A DNA stretch of 64,000 bases, from assembly GCF_030908545.1 (NCBI RefSeq), contig NZ_CP133083.1, positions 124,001 to 188,000 of the forward strand. The letters are read 5' to 3'. The translations under genes and the position numbers were made by a program. Of the stretch, positions 1 to 8,977 are shown one piece after another. Numbering within the stretch: the stretch's first letter is position 1; each line of letters opens with the position of its first letter. The stretch comes from Nitrosomonas sp. sh817. GTDB taxonomy: Bacteria; Pseudomonadota; Gammaproteobacteria; Burkholderiales; Nitrosomonadaceae. Under the pieces are notes generated by a model. It was given only the letters and a program-made list of their open reading frames with translations, was not told the origin of the DNA and ran no database searches.

Positions 1-98
1 TAACTTTACCCCGCCGTAATCCGCCGTAGCAGTCAATTGCTGTAGCCGCCACAACGTAGTACAGTCCGCTTTTTTCTTTAGTCAATAGCACATACAGA
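1..98. other. left-edge intergenic stretch upstream of queE
   Basis: All three forward frames have stops within the first 30 bases (1-3, 17-19, 27-29), so this is either the tail of an upstream gene or spacer. No clear -35/-10 pair and no strong Shine-Dalgarno sequence is visible before the queE start. In related betaproteobacteria queE often follows the tol-pal-cpoB cluster, but nothing here proves that. Confidence 0.3.
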
Positions 99-755
99 AT
101 GCAAGCGTTAGAAACCGCAACCTTGCGCATCACCGAGATTTTCTTTTCGTTGCAAGGCGAAACCAGCCGGGTAGGGTTGCCGACGGTATTTGTCCGCCTC
201 ACCGGCTGCCCGCTGCGTTGCGGTTACTGCGATACCGCGTATGCTTTTAGCGGCGGTGAAACGATGACGGTCAGCGCGATCTTGCAACAAGTTGCGCGTT
301 ACAACACCCGCTACGTCACCGTGACCGGCGGCGAGCCTTTGGCGCAAAAAGCCTGTTTAACTTTACTGGCAACTCTTTGTGATGCGCACTATTCGGTATC
401 GCTCGAAACCAGCGGCGCGCTGGATTTATCCCAAGTAGACGCGAGGGTATCGAAGATCATGGATATCAAAACACCCGGCTCGGGCGAAGTTTCCAAAAAT
501 AATTGGCGCAATCTCGACTGCTTGACGCAGCACGATGAAATCAAATTCGTGATTTGCGATGAAAGCGACTATCGCTGGGCTTGTGAAATCATTCAGAACA
601 AGCAATTACCGCAAAAATGCCCGATCCTGTTTTCACCGGTTCACGGCAGTCTGAGTCCCGCAACACTGGCGGACTGGATTTTGCGCGATCAATTGCCGGT
701 GCGGATGCAATTGCAATTGCACAAACTGCTATGGGGCGAGGGGCCGGGACGATGA
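99..755 (+). CDS. queE: 7-carboxy-7-deazaguanine synthase QueE
   Basis: QueE is a radical SAM enzyme that contracts 6-carboxy-tetrahydropterin to 7-carboxy-7-deazaguanine, on the way to preQ0 and queuosine tRNA modification. The 218-residue product carries the cysteine cluster CPLRCGYC (residues 37-44, C-x3-C-x2-C), which binds the 4Fe-4S cluster, preceded by the family-typical FFSLQGE and followed by TVTGGEPL. The ATG at 99 places the usual short N-terminus before the LQGE motif; a TTG eight codons later is less likely. Its stop overlaps the queC start by ATGA (752-755), so the two pathway enzymes are translationally coupled. Function is certain from the motifs and the neighbour. Confidence 0.96.
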   Translation: MQALETATLRITEIFFSLQGETSRVGLPTVFVRLTGCPLRCGYCDTAYAFSGGETMTVSAILQQVARYNTRYVTVTGGEPLAQKACLTLLATLCDAHYSVSLETSGALDLSQVDARVSKIMDIKTPGSGEVSKNNWRNLDCLTQHDEIKFVICDESDYRWACEIIQNKQLPQKCPILFSPVHGSLSPATLADWILRDQLPVRMQLQLHKLLWGEGPGR

Positions 756-1426
756 AGAAAGCCGTAGTGTTGCTCTCCGGCGGACTGGATTCCGCAACAG
801 TTCTGGCGATTGCGCGCGACCAAGGTTATCAATGTTATGCATTGAGCGTCGATTACGGGCAGCGGCACCGGTCGGAACTGGCGGCTGCGCAAAAGGTTGC
901 GCAATCGCTCGGCGCTCACCGGCATCAAATCATCAAACTCGACTTGACCGCATTCGGCGGGTCGGCGCTGACCGATCAAGCAATTGAAATCCCAATAGCC
1001 GGAGAGAAAACAGAAATTCCAATAACTTACGTGCCTGCAAGGAATACGATCATGCTGTCGCTGTCGCTGGCGTGGGCGGAAACGCTGGAAAGCCAGGATA
1101 TTTTTGCCGGGGTGAATGCGGTTGACTATTCCGGCTATCCCGACTGCCGTCCGGAATATATTCAAGCATTCGAACAGATGGCGAATCTGGCGACTAAAGC
1201 GGGGATTGAAGGCAAGAAGCTAACGATTCACACGCCGCTGATGCATTTATCCAAAAAAGACATCATTCAAACCGGGTTGGCTTTGGGTGTCGATTACAGT
1301 TTGACCGTGTCGTGCTATCAAGCGAATGAAGCGGGACGTGCGTGCGGTGTGTGCGATTCCTGCCGGATTCGTAAGGCGGGATTTGCCGCGATGGGAAAGA
1401 TAGATCCTGTAAGCTATTTTGCTTAA
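752..1426 (+). CDS. queC: 7-cyano-7-deazaguanine synthase QueC
   Basis: QueC converts 7-carboxy-7-deazaguanine to preQ0 using ATP and ammonia. The 224-residue product has the N-type ATP pyrophosphatase P-loop [11 protein letters not shown] near the N-terminus and the zinc-binding cysteines near the C-terminus ([18 protein letters not shown]). The frame is open back to 617, but the ATG at 752, sharing ATGA with the queE stop, gives the correct family length (E. coli QueC has 231 residues) and starts right before the first beta strand, so the longer version is rejected. It forms a two-gene operon with queE. Confidence 0.96.
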   Translation: MKKAVVLLSGGLDSATVLAIARDQGYQCYALSVDYGQRHRSELAAAQKVAQSLGAHRHQIIKLDLTAFGGSALTDQAIEIPIAGEKTEIPITYVPARNTIMLSLSLAWAETLESQDIFAGVNAVDYSGYPDCRPEYIQAFEQMANLATKAGIEGKKLTIHTPLMHLSKKDIIQTGLALGVDYSLTVSCYQANEAGRACGVCDSCRIRKAGFAAMGKIDPVSYFA

Positions 1427-1471
1427 GTTTTTGCATTCATGTGTGTTTCTTGTAAGGTTAAAGGAGAAAAA

Positions 1472-3253
1472 ATGAATTTGAAGTATTTCTTCGGGACATT
1501 GCTGTTTTTATCGCTTATCTCATTTGCTATGCAATTAGGGGCAGCTATTCATTTGATTGCTGGGCTGGGTCGCCCCGCAGCGGGGTTTCCAGAAAGATAT
1601 GTATATATAAGTTTGTATAATCATGAAATTAGCCCTTCTGGACATATCGCTTTTACGGGGGTTGCAGCATTTGATCAGGAAAGTAGTAGTGGAGTAAGTG
1701 ATGAAACAAATGCGATCTGGACAGGATTGCCGGGACAATTGCGCTTGGTTATTAAGCAAAATGATTCAATTGCTGGTTTTCCTGCGCATGTACTTTTTGG
1801 AGATTTCTATCATCAGTCTTGGCTTAAATTAACTCATTCAGGATCAGTAGGCTTTTTGGCAAGCTTTAAGATAAGCGATACTGAATATGCAAAAGGTTTA
1901 GTTGAGCATGTTGATGGAAAAAATTATGGGGTAATGAAAACGGGTGATCCGGCTCCAGGACTTTCTGACGGAGAAACTATTGGAGACATAGTTGATTTTG
2001 CATTTTCGGATGCAGGGATGGTAATAGTTGCTAAAGTTGCGCCTACAGGTGATCATAAAATTTGGTTTAAGAATAATCTGGGTTTGCAGCCGATTCCTTC
2101 GCCGGTGGCAGGTTGTATTTATGACCGAGTGGAAATGAACCATGTGTCTATAAATCAATCGGGCGAATTTGTTTTCTTAGCTGAGCTATATGCGGAAGAT
2201 GGGATTTGTCCGATTCGATTTGGTCTTTTTAAAGGGCGTGATGGCGTGATAAAAACCTTATTGGCAGAAAATGATCCTGTTCCCGGAATGCCGGGCATCC
2301 ATTTTTCCGGTTTTGGAAACCCGACTATTAATGATCACGGTAGCGTGTTTTTTTCTGCAAGTATGTCGGATAATTCCCAGAGTAAAGATGGTGTTTGGGT
2401 CATGGATGACTTGCATCGGGTTAATCCACTCGTATTTGGTGGTGAAATATTAGCGGATAAACGAAGTGATGCTATTGTGGGATTATCTGATATGACAGGC
2501 TACGATTTCTCAAACAACAACTTAGCCATTGTACCTATCGCTAGTACAAGTGGCGGATCTGCATTATTGACTGGAAAACCCAGAGAAACTTTGCCTTTTA
2601 CAAGTCTTGGCGATACAGAGATTTCCCAGCTTGGGGTTATTGCTTTCGAAAACGAACAACCGCCTGGTTTCGGATCCGATTGGATATTCAATGGAGTATT
2701 TTCAACTTTGGAAATCAATCAGAACGGACAATATTTCTTTTCTGGAATTGCGGAGACGGTATCGGGCGGAGGAGAAGTTCCTGCAATATGGCGCGGTGAA
2801 CCGGACGGGCGGACTAGATTGGTGGCTCAAGAAGGAATGAAAGTAACTGTAAATGGGGAAGAGCAGACATTAGAACGAATTATCACTGGTGGATTTCCAA
2901 CCGGGCTGAGTTCTAAACGTAATTGGCTAAGTGATAATGGCGATATCATTTTTTTAGGATCACTTCACCGCCGCCGCAGTGATGATATTTTCCTGATTAC
3001 CGACGATAGCAAAGAGCAAAAAATATTCAATTTGGCCGAGCAATTATTTCCACAATATTTTTCGCCTCCCAACGTGGACGATCAATTGCTAGAAGGATTC
3101 GTCTATCGTCATTATCCAGACACTAAAACTTATATCGGTATCAAGAATGGGGAAGTATTTGTGTTAGGGGATGTGTTTGGTCCCGGTCCGCAGCGCATCG
3201 ATACTATTGAAAATACGCTTCGATTTCTGGAGGGAAAAGCAACTGGTTTGTAA
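1472..3253 (+). CDS. exported NxxGxxxF tandem-repeat protein
   Basis: Unnamed exported protein of 593 residues. The N-terminus (MNLKYFFGTLLFLSLISFA) is a signal peptide. The body contains repeated motifs of the form N-x-x-G-x-x-x-F, for example INQSGEFVF, INDHGSVFF, INQNGQYFF and LSDNGDIIF, at fairly regular spacing; this matches the 'choice-of-anchor tandem repeat NxxGxxxF' type of extracellular protein. The C-terminal ~80 residues (FNLAEQLFPQYF ... FVYRHYPDTKTYIGIKNG) resemble a small domain common at the ends of betaproteobacterial exported proteins. No PEP-CTERM or LPXTG-like anchor is present. The frame opens at 1439 but the ATG at 1472 has AAAGGAG six bases upstream and starts directly with the signal peptide. 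Ligand and role are unknown. Base composition is lower in GC than queEC. Confidence 0.75.
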   Translation: MNLKYFFGTLLFLSLISFAMQLGAAIHLIAGLGRPAAGFPERYVYISLYNHEISPSGHIAFTGVAAFDQESSSGVSDETNAIWTGLPGQLRLVIKQNDSIAGFPAHVLFGDFYHQSWLKLTHSGSVGFLASFKISDTEYAKGLVEHVDGKNYGVMKTGDPAPGLSDGETIGDIVDFAFSDAGMVIVAKVAPTGDHKIWFKNNLGLQPIPSPVAGCIYDRVEMNHVSINQSGEFVFLAELYAEDGICPIRFGLFKGRDGVIKTLLAENDPVPGMPGIHFSGFGNPTINDHGSVFFSASMSDNSQSKDGVWVMDDLHRVNPLVFGGEILADKRSDAIVGLSDMTGYDFSNNNLAIVPIASTSGGSALLTGKPRETLPFTSLGDTEISQLGVIAFENEQPPGFGSDWIFNGVFSTLEINQNGQYFFSGIAETVSGGGEVPAIWRGEPDGRTRLVAQEGMKVTVNGEEQTLERIITGGFPTGLSSKRNWLSDNGDIIFLGSLHRRRSDDIFLITDDSKEQKIFNLAEQLFPQYFSPPNVDDQLLEGFVYRHYPDTKTYIGIKNGEVFVLGDVFGPGPQRIDTIENTLRFLEGKATGL

Positions 3254-3268
3254 GTAATCTTCCATGAT

Positions 3269-3311
3269 CCGCTGAGAAAGTTAATAAAAAATCCATTATC
3301 TTTCTCAGCGG
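3269..3311 (+). terminator. hairpin after the repeat protein gene
   Basis: Perfect 12-base inverted repeat CCGCTGAGAAAG (3269-3280) / CTTTCTCAGCGG (3300-3311), 16 bases past the stop codon. It is followed by AAAAATTTT rather than a clean T run, so it may be a weak terminator or an mRNA-stabilising hairpin. Confidence 0.5.
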
Positions 3312-3367
3312 AAAAATTTTGTGTATAAATCAATACAGTAATAAGTGCGCGGCATTTTAAGATTGGT

Positions 3368-4463
3368 GGATTCAAAATTGAAGTGCAACTTTTGTAAGGA
3401 AGTTTAGGAAGCAAGCTGCGGTAGTATCGGAGCTTCTTAAACGACCAAGTAGAAGGAGCACAGATGAAGCACTACAAGCAGCTCACCAGCGAGCAACGAT
3501 ACCAGATTTCCGGCTTGAAGAAGGCGGGTTTGAACCAATCGCGAATAGCGGATGCAGTGGGCGTGAGCAAGTCGACGATTTCGCGGGAATTCAGGCGGAA
3601 CAAGGGTCGGCGTGACTGGTATCCCAAGCAGGCGCAGGAATTACGGAACGAGTGCCGAAAACAATGCGCCAACGCCCAGCGTTTATCAATGTCGGACTGG
3701 ACGGAAGTTGAGCGATTGGTTCGGCTGGACATGAGTCCGGAGCAAGTGTCCCGTCGACTTGCTTTGGAAAGTGTGTTGCAGATCAGTCACGAGACGATCT
3801 ACTTGCACATATATGCAGACAAGCGTCGAGGTGGCGACCTGTGGCGGCATTTGCGTTGCCAGAAGCCCCGCAGGAAGCGTTATGCGAGCGGTCAAGAGCG
3901 CCGGGGCACGATCAAGAACCGGATCGGCATTGATGAGCGTCCGGGGATCGTGGATCAGAAGAACCGCATAGGCGACTGGGAGGGCGACACCGTAATCGGC
4001 AAGAACCATCAAGGCGCATTGGTTACGCTGGCCGAGAGGAAGTCGCGCTACATTCTGGCAGCCCAAGTGCCCGGCAAACATGCATCGGGCGTAACGGCGG
4101 CGGTAACGCGATTGCTGCGCCCCCATAAACGCAAGTGCCACACCATGACATTCGACAACGGGAAAGAATTTGCGGAGCATGAAACCATTGCTGCGAAACT
4201 CAATGTGGATATCTACTTCGCTCATCCTTATCATTCATGGGAGCGCGGCTTGAACGAGAACAGCAATGGGCTGCTGCGGCAGTATTTCCCCAAGGGAATG
4301 GAATTGATTAAGGTGACCCAGGAACAAGTACAATGGGCGGTGGATAGACTCAACCATCGACCGCGCAAGGTGCTTGGATTCAGAACCCCGTTTGAGGTGT
4401 TCTTCGGAAAGACGGTGCGCTATACCAAGCCACCGTTAGGTGTTGCACTTCGAAGTTGAATCC
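3368..4463 (+). mobile_element. IS30-family insertion sequence, intact
   Basis: Element of about 1.1 kb with one transposase gene and terminal inverted repeats of 22 bases with 19 identities: the left end 3368-3389 begins GGATTCAA and ends GAAGTGCAAC; the right end 4442-4463 is its reverse complement with three mismatches. No 2-3 base target duplication is obvious (GGT before, GCG after). The right end lies 8 bases from the stop codon of the convergent LTXXQ gene, so insertion spared both neighbours. Three degenerate copies of its ends occur at 50.2, 56.7 and 57.7 kb. Confidence 0.88.
3464..4459 (+). CDS. IS30-family transposase
   Basis: Full-length DDE transposase of 331 residues. The N-terminus has a helix-turn-helix of the IS30 type (LTSEQRYQISGLKKAG ... 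RIADAVGVSKSTISREFRRN, about residues 7-46). The catalytic core shows the first Asp in DWEGDTVIG, the second in TFDNGKEF and the Glu in RGLNENSNGLLRQYF, which is the IS30 DDE signature. An AGAAGGAG Shine-Dalgarno sequence precedes the ATG. The stop codon lies inside the right inverted repeat, as is common in this family. No frameshift is needed and the gene looks functional. Confidence 0.95.
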   Translation: MKHYKQLTSEQRYQISGLKKAGLNQSRIADAVGVSKSTISREFRRNKGRRDWYPKQAQELRNECRKQCANAQRLSMSDWTEVERLVRLDMSPEQVSRRLALESVLQISHETIYLHIYADKRRGGDLWRHLRCQKPRRKRYASGQERRGTIKNRIGIDERPGIVDQKNRIGDWEGDTVIGKNHQGALVTLAERKSRYILAAQVPGKHASGVTAAVTRLLRPHKRKCHTMTFDNGKEFAEHETIAAKLNVDIYFAHPYHSWERGLNENSNGLLRQYFPKGMELIKVTQEQVQWAVDRLNHRPRKVLGFRTPFEVFFGKTVRYTKPPLGVALRS

Positions 4464-4471
4464 GCGATTTA

Positions 4472-4810
4472 TTATTTTTGAGCGTTGTTCTTACTATTTT
4501 GCTGGCGCATCTTGTTTTCGAGTTTTTCCATTTGCTCGGGCGTCAACACCGCTTGCAGGCTGATGCGGGTTTGTTCCTGGATTCGCTGAAGTTTGTTCTT
4601 TTCTTCATTAAACACTGCTTCCACCTTTTTCCGCTCGGCGTTTAAAATGGTCTCGACCTGATTGCGCTGTGCTTCGCTGAGTCCAAGTTCTTTCGCCATG
4701 CGGTTAACGGCTTCGCGGCTGTCGGCAGGCTGGTTTTTTTGGGCGTGCGCAACAGTCATGGTGCAAGATAAAACTAAAGCCATTGCTGCCGGAATTAATT
4801 GTCGTTGCAT
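4472..4810 (-). CDS. periplasmic LTXXQ-motif (Spy/CpxP-like) protein
   Basis: Small exported protein of 112 residues with a signal peptide ending near AHA (about residue 23) and a helical mature part rich in Lys, Glu and Gln. Two imperfect LTxxQ-type motifs are visible: LGLSEAQRNQ (about 43-52) and VLTPEQMEKLE near residue 88-98. Spy and CpxP of E. coli have this architecture and act as periplasmic chaperones or stress-signalling modulators; this protein probably binds misfolded envelope proteins, but that is inference. It is the downstream neighbour of the intact IS30, whose right end is 8 bases past its stop. Confidence 0.72.
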   Translation of the reverse strand: MQRQLIPAAMALVLSCTMTVAHAQKNQPADSREAVNRMAKELGLSEAQRNQVETILNAERKKVEAVFNEEKNKLQRIQEQTRISLQAVLTPEQMEKLENKMRQQNSKNNAQK

Positions 4811-4915
4811 CTTATCTCCTGATTGATGGAAAGCATTTTGAAGATTCTAACCGGCTGCGAGGCGGTTGTAGCATCGCCAGGCAACCGGATACGCAGTGGG
4901 ATGGCTCCGGGAGGG

Positions 4916-5689
4916 CTAGAACAATCCGGAAATCGAGCGCGCCAAGCCGTTGGTCAGTTCAGGTGCCGCCTCCTCGTACTGCAAATTAGCTTTGTTGGCA
5001 GTGCTGACGACACGGGTTCGGTATTTATTCATTTCGCTGACTTTGGTCGACGATTGCCGTCTGGCGCCGCCGATACCTTGCTTCGCGTCTTGCTGCCGGT
5101 CTTCACGCACAATTACGCCATCCTCGACCCGCTCAGCAATTTCAACATCGGTAATGGCCATGAATGTCACATCCTTCACTGCAGCATCGGCGAGTGTACT
5201 GGCCAAACCGAATGCCGCAGCACCGGCCAATCCGCCGATTCCGGCGCCACTCCAGCCATCGATCGCAGCACCGGTCGCGGTGCCCACCGCGGCACCCAGC
5301 GCGGCACTGCCCATGCCGCCATAACCAGCTCGCAATGCAGCTTCAGCAGCGGTCGGACTGGCTTTGTCGACGCTCAGCACATTGACTTGTAACCAATAAT
5401 GCGCCTCTTTCGGATTGTTGAGAATGCGGTAACCGCGCGCTTCCAGCGCTCTGGCAACGGTCGCGGTGATATCGAAGTTGGTTTTATCGGAGGTGTTGCG
5501 AACGTTGATATAAATCGTTCGCTGATCCGGCTCAACGGGATCCAGGAAAATGGTATCGCTCATTTTGGTTTGCACGTCCAAATCTTTTTTGGCAATCGAC
5601 GTATGAACCGCCGCGCAGCCACTCAAGATCAAGGAAACAATCAAAGTTCCTGTAAGTGCCCAAACACTCTTGTTGCTGACGTACCGCAT
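4916..5689 (-). CDS. TraT-family outer-membrane lipoprotein
   Basis: Lipoprotein of 257 residues. The signal sequence ends in the lipobox LILSGCAAV (lipidated Cys near residue 25), followed by sequence typical of the TraT complement-resistance family: the DLDVQTKMSDTIFLDPV segment, IYINVRNTSDK, and a Gly/Ala-rich hydrophobic middle (about residues 120-165). TraT of F-like plasmids mediates surface exclusion and serum resistance; chromosomal homologues in environmental bacteria are common and their role is not established. The frame extends to 5734 but the ATG at 5689 follows a strong GGGAGGTGAA and starts just ahead of the signal peptide. Length is close to TraT (about 244). Confidence 0.82.
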   Translation of the reverse strand: MRYVSNKSVWALTGTLIVSLILSGCAAVHTSIAKKDLDVQTKMSDTIFLDPVEPDQRTIYINVRNTSDKTNFDITATVARALEARGYRILNNPKEAHYWLQVNVLSVDKASPTAAEAALRAGYGGMGSAALGAAVGTATGAAIDGWSGAGIGGLAGAAAFGLASTLADAAVKDVTFMAITDVEIAERVEDGVIVREDRQQDAKQGIGGARRQSSTKVSEMNKYRTRVVSTANKANLQYEEAAPELTNGLARSISGLF

Positions 5690-5787
5690 TTCACCTCCCG
5701 AATGGATAAATGTTGAAAATAAAAACCGCCGCATTTCATCGGCTGCTGTTGCTGCAAATTAAGCGTGTAACTCAATTACTTGGTTCG

Positions 5788-6144
5788 TTACCAGCCGTAA
5801 TAGTACGGTACATAGCTGGAGACGCCGTATAGACCGCCGTAATAGGGCCGCGCGTAGCCGCCGAAGTAACTGCCGTAACCGAAATTACCGTAACCACCAA
5901 GACCGCCGCAACCCAAGCCGACGCATCCCGGCGTGAACCGTTGCGTTCTTGCCGATGGCATGCCGCGTTGCGTGGCTTCCTTGAGTGCTGAGTTCAAAGC
6001 CGCATCGGTCGGCACGCTGAAGCGTTTGTTGACGGTTTCGGCGTTGAACTGCCGCTGTATCTCGCTGGCATCTTGTTCTGCTACTGCAATATTGACCATC
6101 AAAATTGCAAATGCAGCAAAGAAAATGGTTGGAACGGTGCGCAT
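5788..6144 (-). CDS. exported Gly/Tyr-rich small protein
   Basis: Unrecognised exported protein of 118 residues. The signal peptide (MRTVPTIFFAAFAILMVNIAVA) is followed by a polar region of about 60 residues and a C-terminal tail made almost entirely of Gly, Tyr and aromatic residues (GLGGYGNFGYGSYFGGYARPYYGG). One closely spaced Cys pair (GCVGLGCGG) precedes the tail. The start is placed at 6144 because GGAGG lies 6 bases upstream; the frame opens at 6162. Such tails occur in surface or matrix proteins, but no function can be named. It is transcribed in the same direction as the TraT-like gene, 98 bases upstream. Confidence 0.6.
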   Translation of the reverse strand: MRTVPTIFFAAFAILMVNIAVAEQDASEIQRQFNAETVNKRFSVPTDAALNSALKEATQRGMPSARTQRFTPGCVGLGCGGLGGYGNFGYGSYFGGYARPYYGGLYGVSSYVPYYYGW

Positions 6145-6389
6145 GGTATACCTCCGTATCATGAACGTTGAAAGCTATTATCAACTATCAGGTAAATGGT
6201 TGTAAATTTTCCGGTTGCGAAATAGCTGAGTTTCCCGGTTATCGTGCTGTTCTGACAACACCAACAGCCCGCCAACCTTGTTCCTCAGACTGTTACACGA
6301 ATTAATTGTTCATGATGACGCCTCGACATTTTGCGCCGGTAAGTATTGCATCGATTCCAATCGATCTGAAGATGTCTGCGTGAAAAACG

Positions 6390-6752
6390 CTATTGTTTGT
6401 TTATGCTGCTACGTTCGATGCGCACGCCGAGCCGTTTGACGCCACGGAGGATGCCAAGCTTGGCGACGCTGACTTTGACCCACGGCGAATGAAACTCGGT
6501 CAAAATGGTGTGTGCGATGTGTTCGGCCAGCGCTTCCAATAAGGAAAAATGCTGGTTCGTCAGAATCTCGTTGATGCGGCCGACGATCAATGCATAATCA
6601 AGTGCGTCGTCGATGTTGTCGGTCTGGCAGGCGCGGCTGGTCGGTAAAGCGATTTCCAGGTCGATGCGGATGGTTTGCGGCACGATGCGCTCCCACGGGT
6701 ACACGCCGATCAGCGTTTTGGCTTTGAAGTCGTGCAGAAAAATAATATCCAT
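6390..6752 (-). CDS. folB: dihydroneopterin aldolase FolB
   Basis: FolB cleaves 7,8-dihydroneopterin to 6-hydroxymethyl-dihydropterin in folate synthesis. The 120-residue product has the family start MDIIFLHDFKAKTLIGVYPWER, containing the substrate-binding Glu, and the C-terminal motif VAKLGILRGVKRLGV with the conserved Lys. Length matches the family (about 118-120). It is divergent from plsY, 81 bases away, a gene order often seen in proteobacteria. Confidence 0.93.
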   Translation of the reverse strand: MDIIFLHDFKAKTLIGVYPWERIVPQTIRIDLEIALPTSRACQTDNIDDALDYALIVGRINEILTNQHFSLLEALAEHIAHTILTEFHSPWVKVSVAKLGILRGVKRLGVRIERSSINKQ

Positions 6753-6833
6753 CAGTGATTCGGCGGTAAAATGGGCAGTCTTGCGTGAGTGATACGCGAT
6801 TCTAATCTATTTTCTCCAGGCGGGTTTGACGAT

Positions 6834-7445
6834 ATGACATTGCTGCTGTTTGCTGGGTTGGCTTATTTGCTCGGTTCCGTACCGTTTGCGATGATTTCAA
6901 GCTGGGTGTTTCAACTGCCCGATCCGCGCACGTATGGTTCGAAAAATCCCGGTGCGACCAACGTATTGCGCAGCGGCAAAAAAGCCGCGGCGGTGCTGAC
7001 GTTGCTTGGCGATGCCGGGAAAGGCTGGCTGGCGGTGTTTCTGGCGCAATCTTACGCGCCGCAGTGGGGGTTGGGCGAGGAAGCGGTTGCCATAGCAGCG
7101 CTGGCGGTGTTTCTCGGTCATGTGTTCTCGGTATTTTTACGCTTTCAAGGCGGCAAAGGCGTTGCGACCGCGGTCGGCGTGCTGCTTGGGTTGAATCTGT
7201 GGCTCGGGCTGTTGGCGATGGTAACTTGGCTGCTGGTGGCATTCGTCTGGCGCATTTCGTCGCTGTCGGCGCTGGTTGCGGCAGCGCTCACGCCGTTGTA
7301 CAGCATCGGCTTGCTCGGTTTTGAAGTCAACACCCTGGCGGTTTCGGCGATGTCGTTGCTGCTGATCTGGCGCCATCAATCGAACATCGTCAATCTGCTG
7401 ACGGGCAAGGAAGGGCGCATCGGCGAGAAAAAATCCCCGGAATAA
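6834..7445 (+). CDS. plsY: glycerol-3-phosphate acyltransferase PlsY
   Basis: Inner-membrane acyltransferase that moves the acyl group from acyl-phosphate to glycerol-3-phosphate, the first step of phospholipid synthesis. The 203-residue protein has five or so hydrophobic helices and the three PlsY motifs: LGSVPFAM near residue 13, GSKNPGATNVLRSGKK (about 35-50) and FLRFQGGKGVATAVG (about 100-115). The frame opens at 6789, but the ATG at 6834 fits the family N-terminus, directly at the first membrane segment. It converges on tsaD with only two bases between the stops. Confidence 0.94.
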   Translation: MTLLLFAGLAYLLGSVPFAMISSWVFQLPDPRTYGSKNPGATNVLRSGKKAAAVLTLLGDAGKGWLAVFLAQSYAPQWGLGEEAVAIAALAVFLGHVFSVFLRFQGGKGVATAVGVLLGLNLWLGLLAMVTWLLVAFVWRISSLSALVAAALTPLYSIGLLGFEVNTLAVSAMSLLLIWRHQSNIVNLLTGKEGRIGEKKSPE

Positions 7446-7447
7446 TC

Positions 7448-8482
7448 TCAATCAGGTTTCGGTGTTTCGAGCATCTCCAAATTCCAGCGCGCACGTACAT
7501 TGAAGCCTCGCGCCGGTTGCCGAGCGGATTCCGGCATTGCTTGCAGCCGCATGGCGCCGGCGAAGGCGATCATGGCGCCGTTGTCGGTGCAGAATTCCAG
7601 CTCCGGATAAAATACCGTGGTGCCTTGGGCTGAGGCTTTCCGGCTCAGATTCCGGCGCAATTGTTCGTTCGCACCGACGCCGCCTGCCACCACTAATTGT
7701 TTCAGTCCGCTTTGCGTCAACGCTGCCAGCGATTTTCCGGTTAACACTTCCACCACCGCGTCTTGGAACGCCAGCGCGATGTCGGCGCGGATTTGATCGT
7801 CGATTGCCTGCTTGTTGAGCAAGGTCAGCACCGCGGTTTTCAGTCCGCTGAAACTGAAATTCAGATCACCGCTGTTGATCATCGGTCGCGGCAGTTTGAA
7901 TTGCCCCGGGCGGCCTTGCCGGGCGAGCTGCGATAACGCCGCGCCACCAGGGTAACCGAGTCCCAATAATTTGGCGGTTTTGTCGAAGGCTTCACCGGCG
8001 GCATCGTCTACCGTTTCACCGAGCAATCGATAGTGGCCGACAGCATCGACTTGCATCAATTGCGTATGGCCGCCGGACACCAGCAGCGCGATGAATGGAA
8101 AAACCGGCGCCGGAGTCGACAGCAGCGGCGACAGCAAATGACCTTCCAAATGATGGATGCCGAGCGCCGGAATGTTTAATGCAAAACTCATTGCGGCGCT
8201 GATGCTGGCGCCGACCAGCAATGCGCCGGCCAGCCCCGGGCCTTGCGTATAGGCGATGGCGTCGACCTGGCGCAATTCGCAATTGGCGGCAGCCAGCGCT
8301 TGCGTGATCAGCGGCAGCACGCGGCGGATATGGTCGCGCGACGCCAGCTCCGGCACTACGCCGCCGTATTCTCGGTGCATCGCCACTTGCGAATAGAGCG
8401 TATGGCTGAGCAGTCCGCGTTCAGTGTCGTACAGCGCGATACCGGTTTCATCGCAGGAAGTTTCGATGCCTAGTACTAGCAT
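7448..8482 (-). CDS. tsaD: tRNA threonylcarbamoyladenosine transferase TsaD
   Basis: TsaD transfers the threonylcarbamoyl group to A37 of ANN-decoding tRNAs, with TsaB and TsaE. The 344-residue sequence starts with the ASKHA-fold phosphate loop [16 protein letters not shown] and carries the metal-binding pair in [14 protein letters not shown] (about residues 109-122), the FSFSGLKTA motif and [13 protein letters not shown] near the C-terminus. Length is normal (E. coli 337). Confidence 0.96.
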   Translation of the reverse strand: MLVLGIETSCDETGIALYDTERGLLSHTLYSQVAMHREYGGVVPELASRDHIRRVLPLITQALAAANCELRQVDAIAYTQGPGLAGALLVGASISAAMSFALNIPALGIHHLEGHLLSPLLSTPAPVFPFIALLVSGGHTQLMQVDAVGHYRLLGETVDDAAGEAFDKTAKLLGLGYPGGAALSQLARQGRPGQFKLPRPMINSGDLNFSFSGLKTAVLTLLNKQAIDDQIRADIALAFQDAVVEVLTGKSLAALTQSGLKQLVVAGGVGANEQLRRNLSRKASAQGTTVFYPELEFCTDNGAMIAFAGAMRLQAMPESARQPARGFNVRARWNLEMLETPKPD

Positions 8483-8549
8483 GGCAATGGTGAAAAGCTA
8501 TGAAAACGCGAATCGATTACCTGCGCAAGCGATTGGCCGCGTTGGGTGG

Positions 8550-8605
8550 TGCTTAGAAGCTCGCCTATCATTTTGCTCAGCGAATTAATCCGCACTTCCC
8601 TATAG
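8550..8605. repeat. degenerate partial copy of the 9.5-kb MITE-like repeat
   Basis: The stretch contains CTCGCCTATCA followed by GCGAATTAATCCGCACTTCCC. This resembles the inner CTCGCCTATCAG and the right arm GAATTAATCAGCGCTTCC of the element at 9465-9616, in the same order and orientation but with the middle shortened. It lies in the 258-base gap between tsaD and the DUF3460 gene, which otherwise shows no recognisable feature. Probably a decayed relic. Confidence 0.4.
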
Positions 8606-8740
8606 TATTTTTGAACCGTCATGCCGGTATTTTACCACCGGCGTGAACGGTTAAGGGGTAGCGAAGCATCCATAAGGCTGTATCGAACAAACGAGCTGTG
8701 CTAAAGTGCGCTTTTTGTAATTTCTGTGCAGGAGATCATC

Positions 8741-8944
8741 ATGGATTACAGTTACGAATCGGATCACACCAAATTCATGCGGGAATTTTTGGAAAAAAAT
8801 CCGCATGTTCAAGAAAAACGCATAGAAGCGCGCAGCCGCTGGTGGGATCGAGAGCAGAATCGAGAAGAAAAAAAGCGCTTCGAAGAATCGGCCGAGCCGA
8901 TGAAACCGTATGTATATTTTGGCGGTTGGGGAAACACTGATTAA
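8741..8944 (+). CDS. DUF3460 family small protein
   Basis: Cytosolic protein of 67 residues, very rich in charged residues. It follows the pattern of the DUF3460 family known from betaproteobacteria: HTKFMREFLEKNPHVQEKR, then RWWDREQ and the terminal MKPYVYFGGW. Function unknown. The start ATG at 8741 is chosen because CAGGAG lies 6 bases upstream; a further in-frame codon at 8726 lies before that Shine-Dalgarno sequence. A longer overlapping frame (8698-8940) is a shadow. Confidence 0.8.
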   Translation: MDYSYESDHTKFMREFLEKNPHVQEKRIEARSRWWDREQNREEKKRFEESAEPMKPYVYFGGWGNTD

Positions 8945-8977
8945 TCTTTTACGCGGGCAATTAATCAGCTATTGACC

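Noticed and set aside
617-1426. Longer QueC starting at 617
   Set aside because: The extra 45 residues are queE sequence read in another frame; the ATG at 752 gives the normal protein.
3365-4466. Target-site duplication around the intact IS30
   Set aside because: The bases next to the inverted repeats (GGT and GCG) do not match, so no duplication can be claimed.
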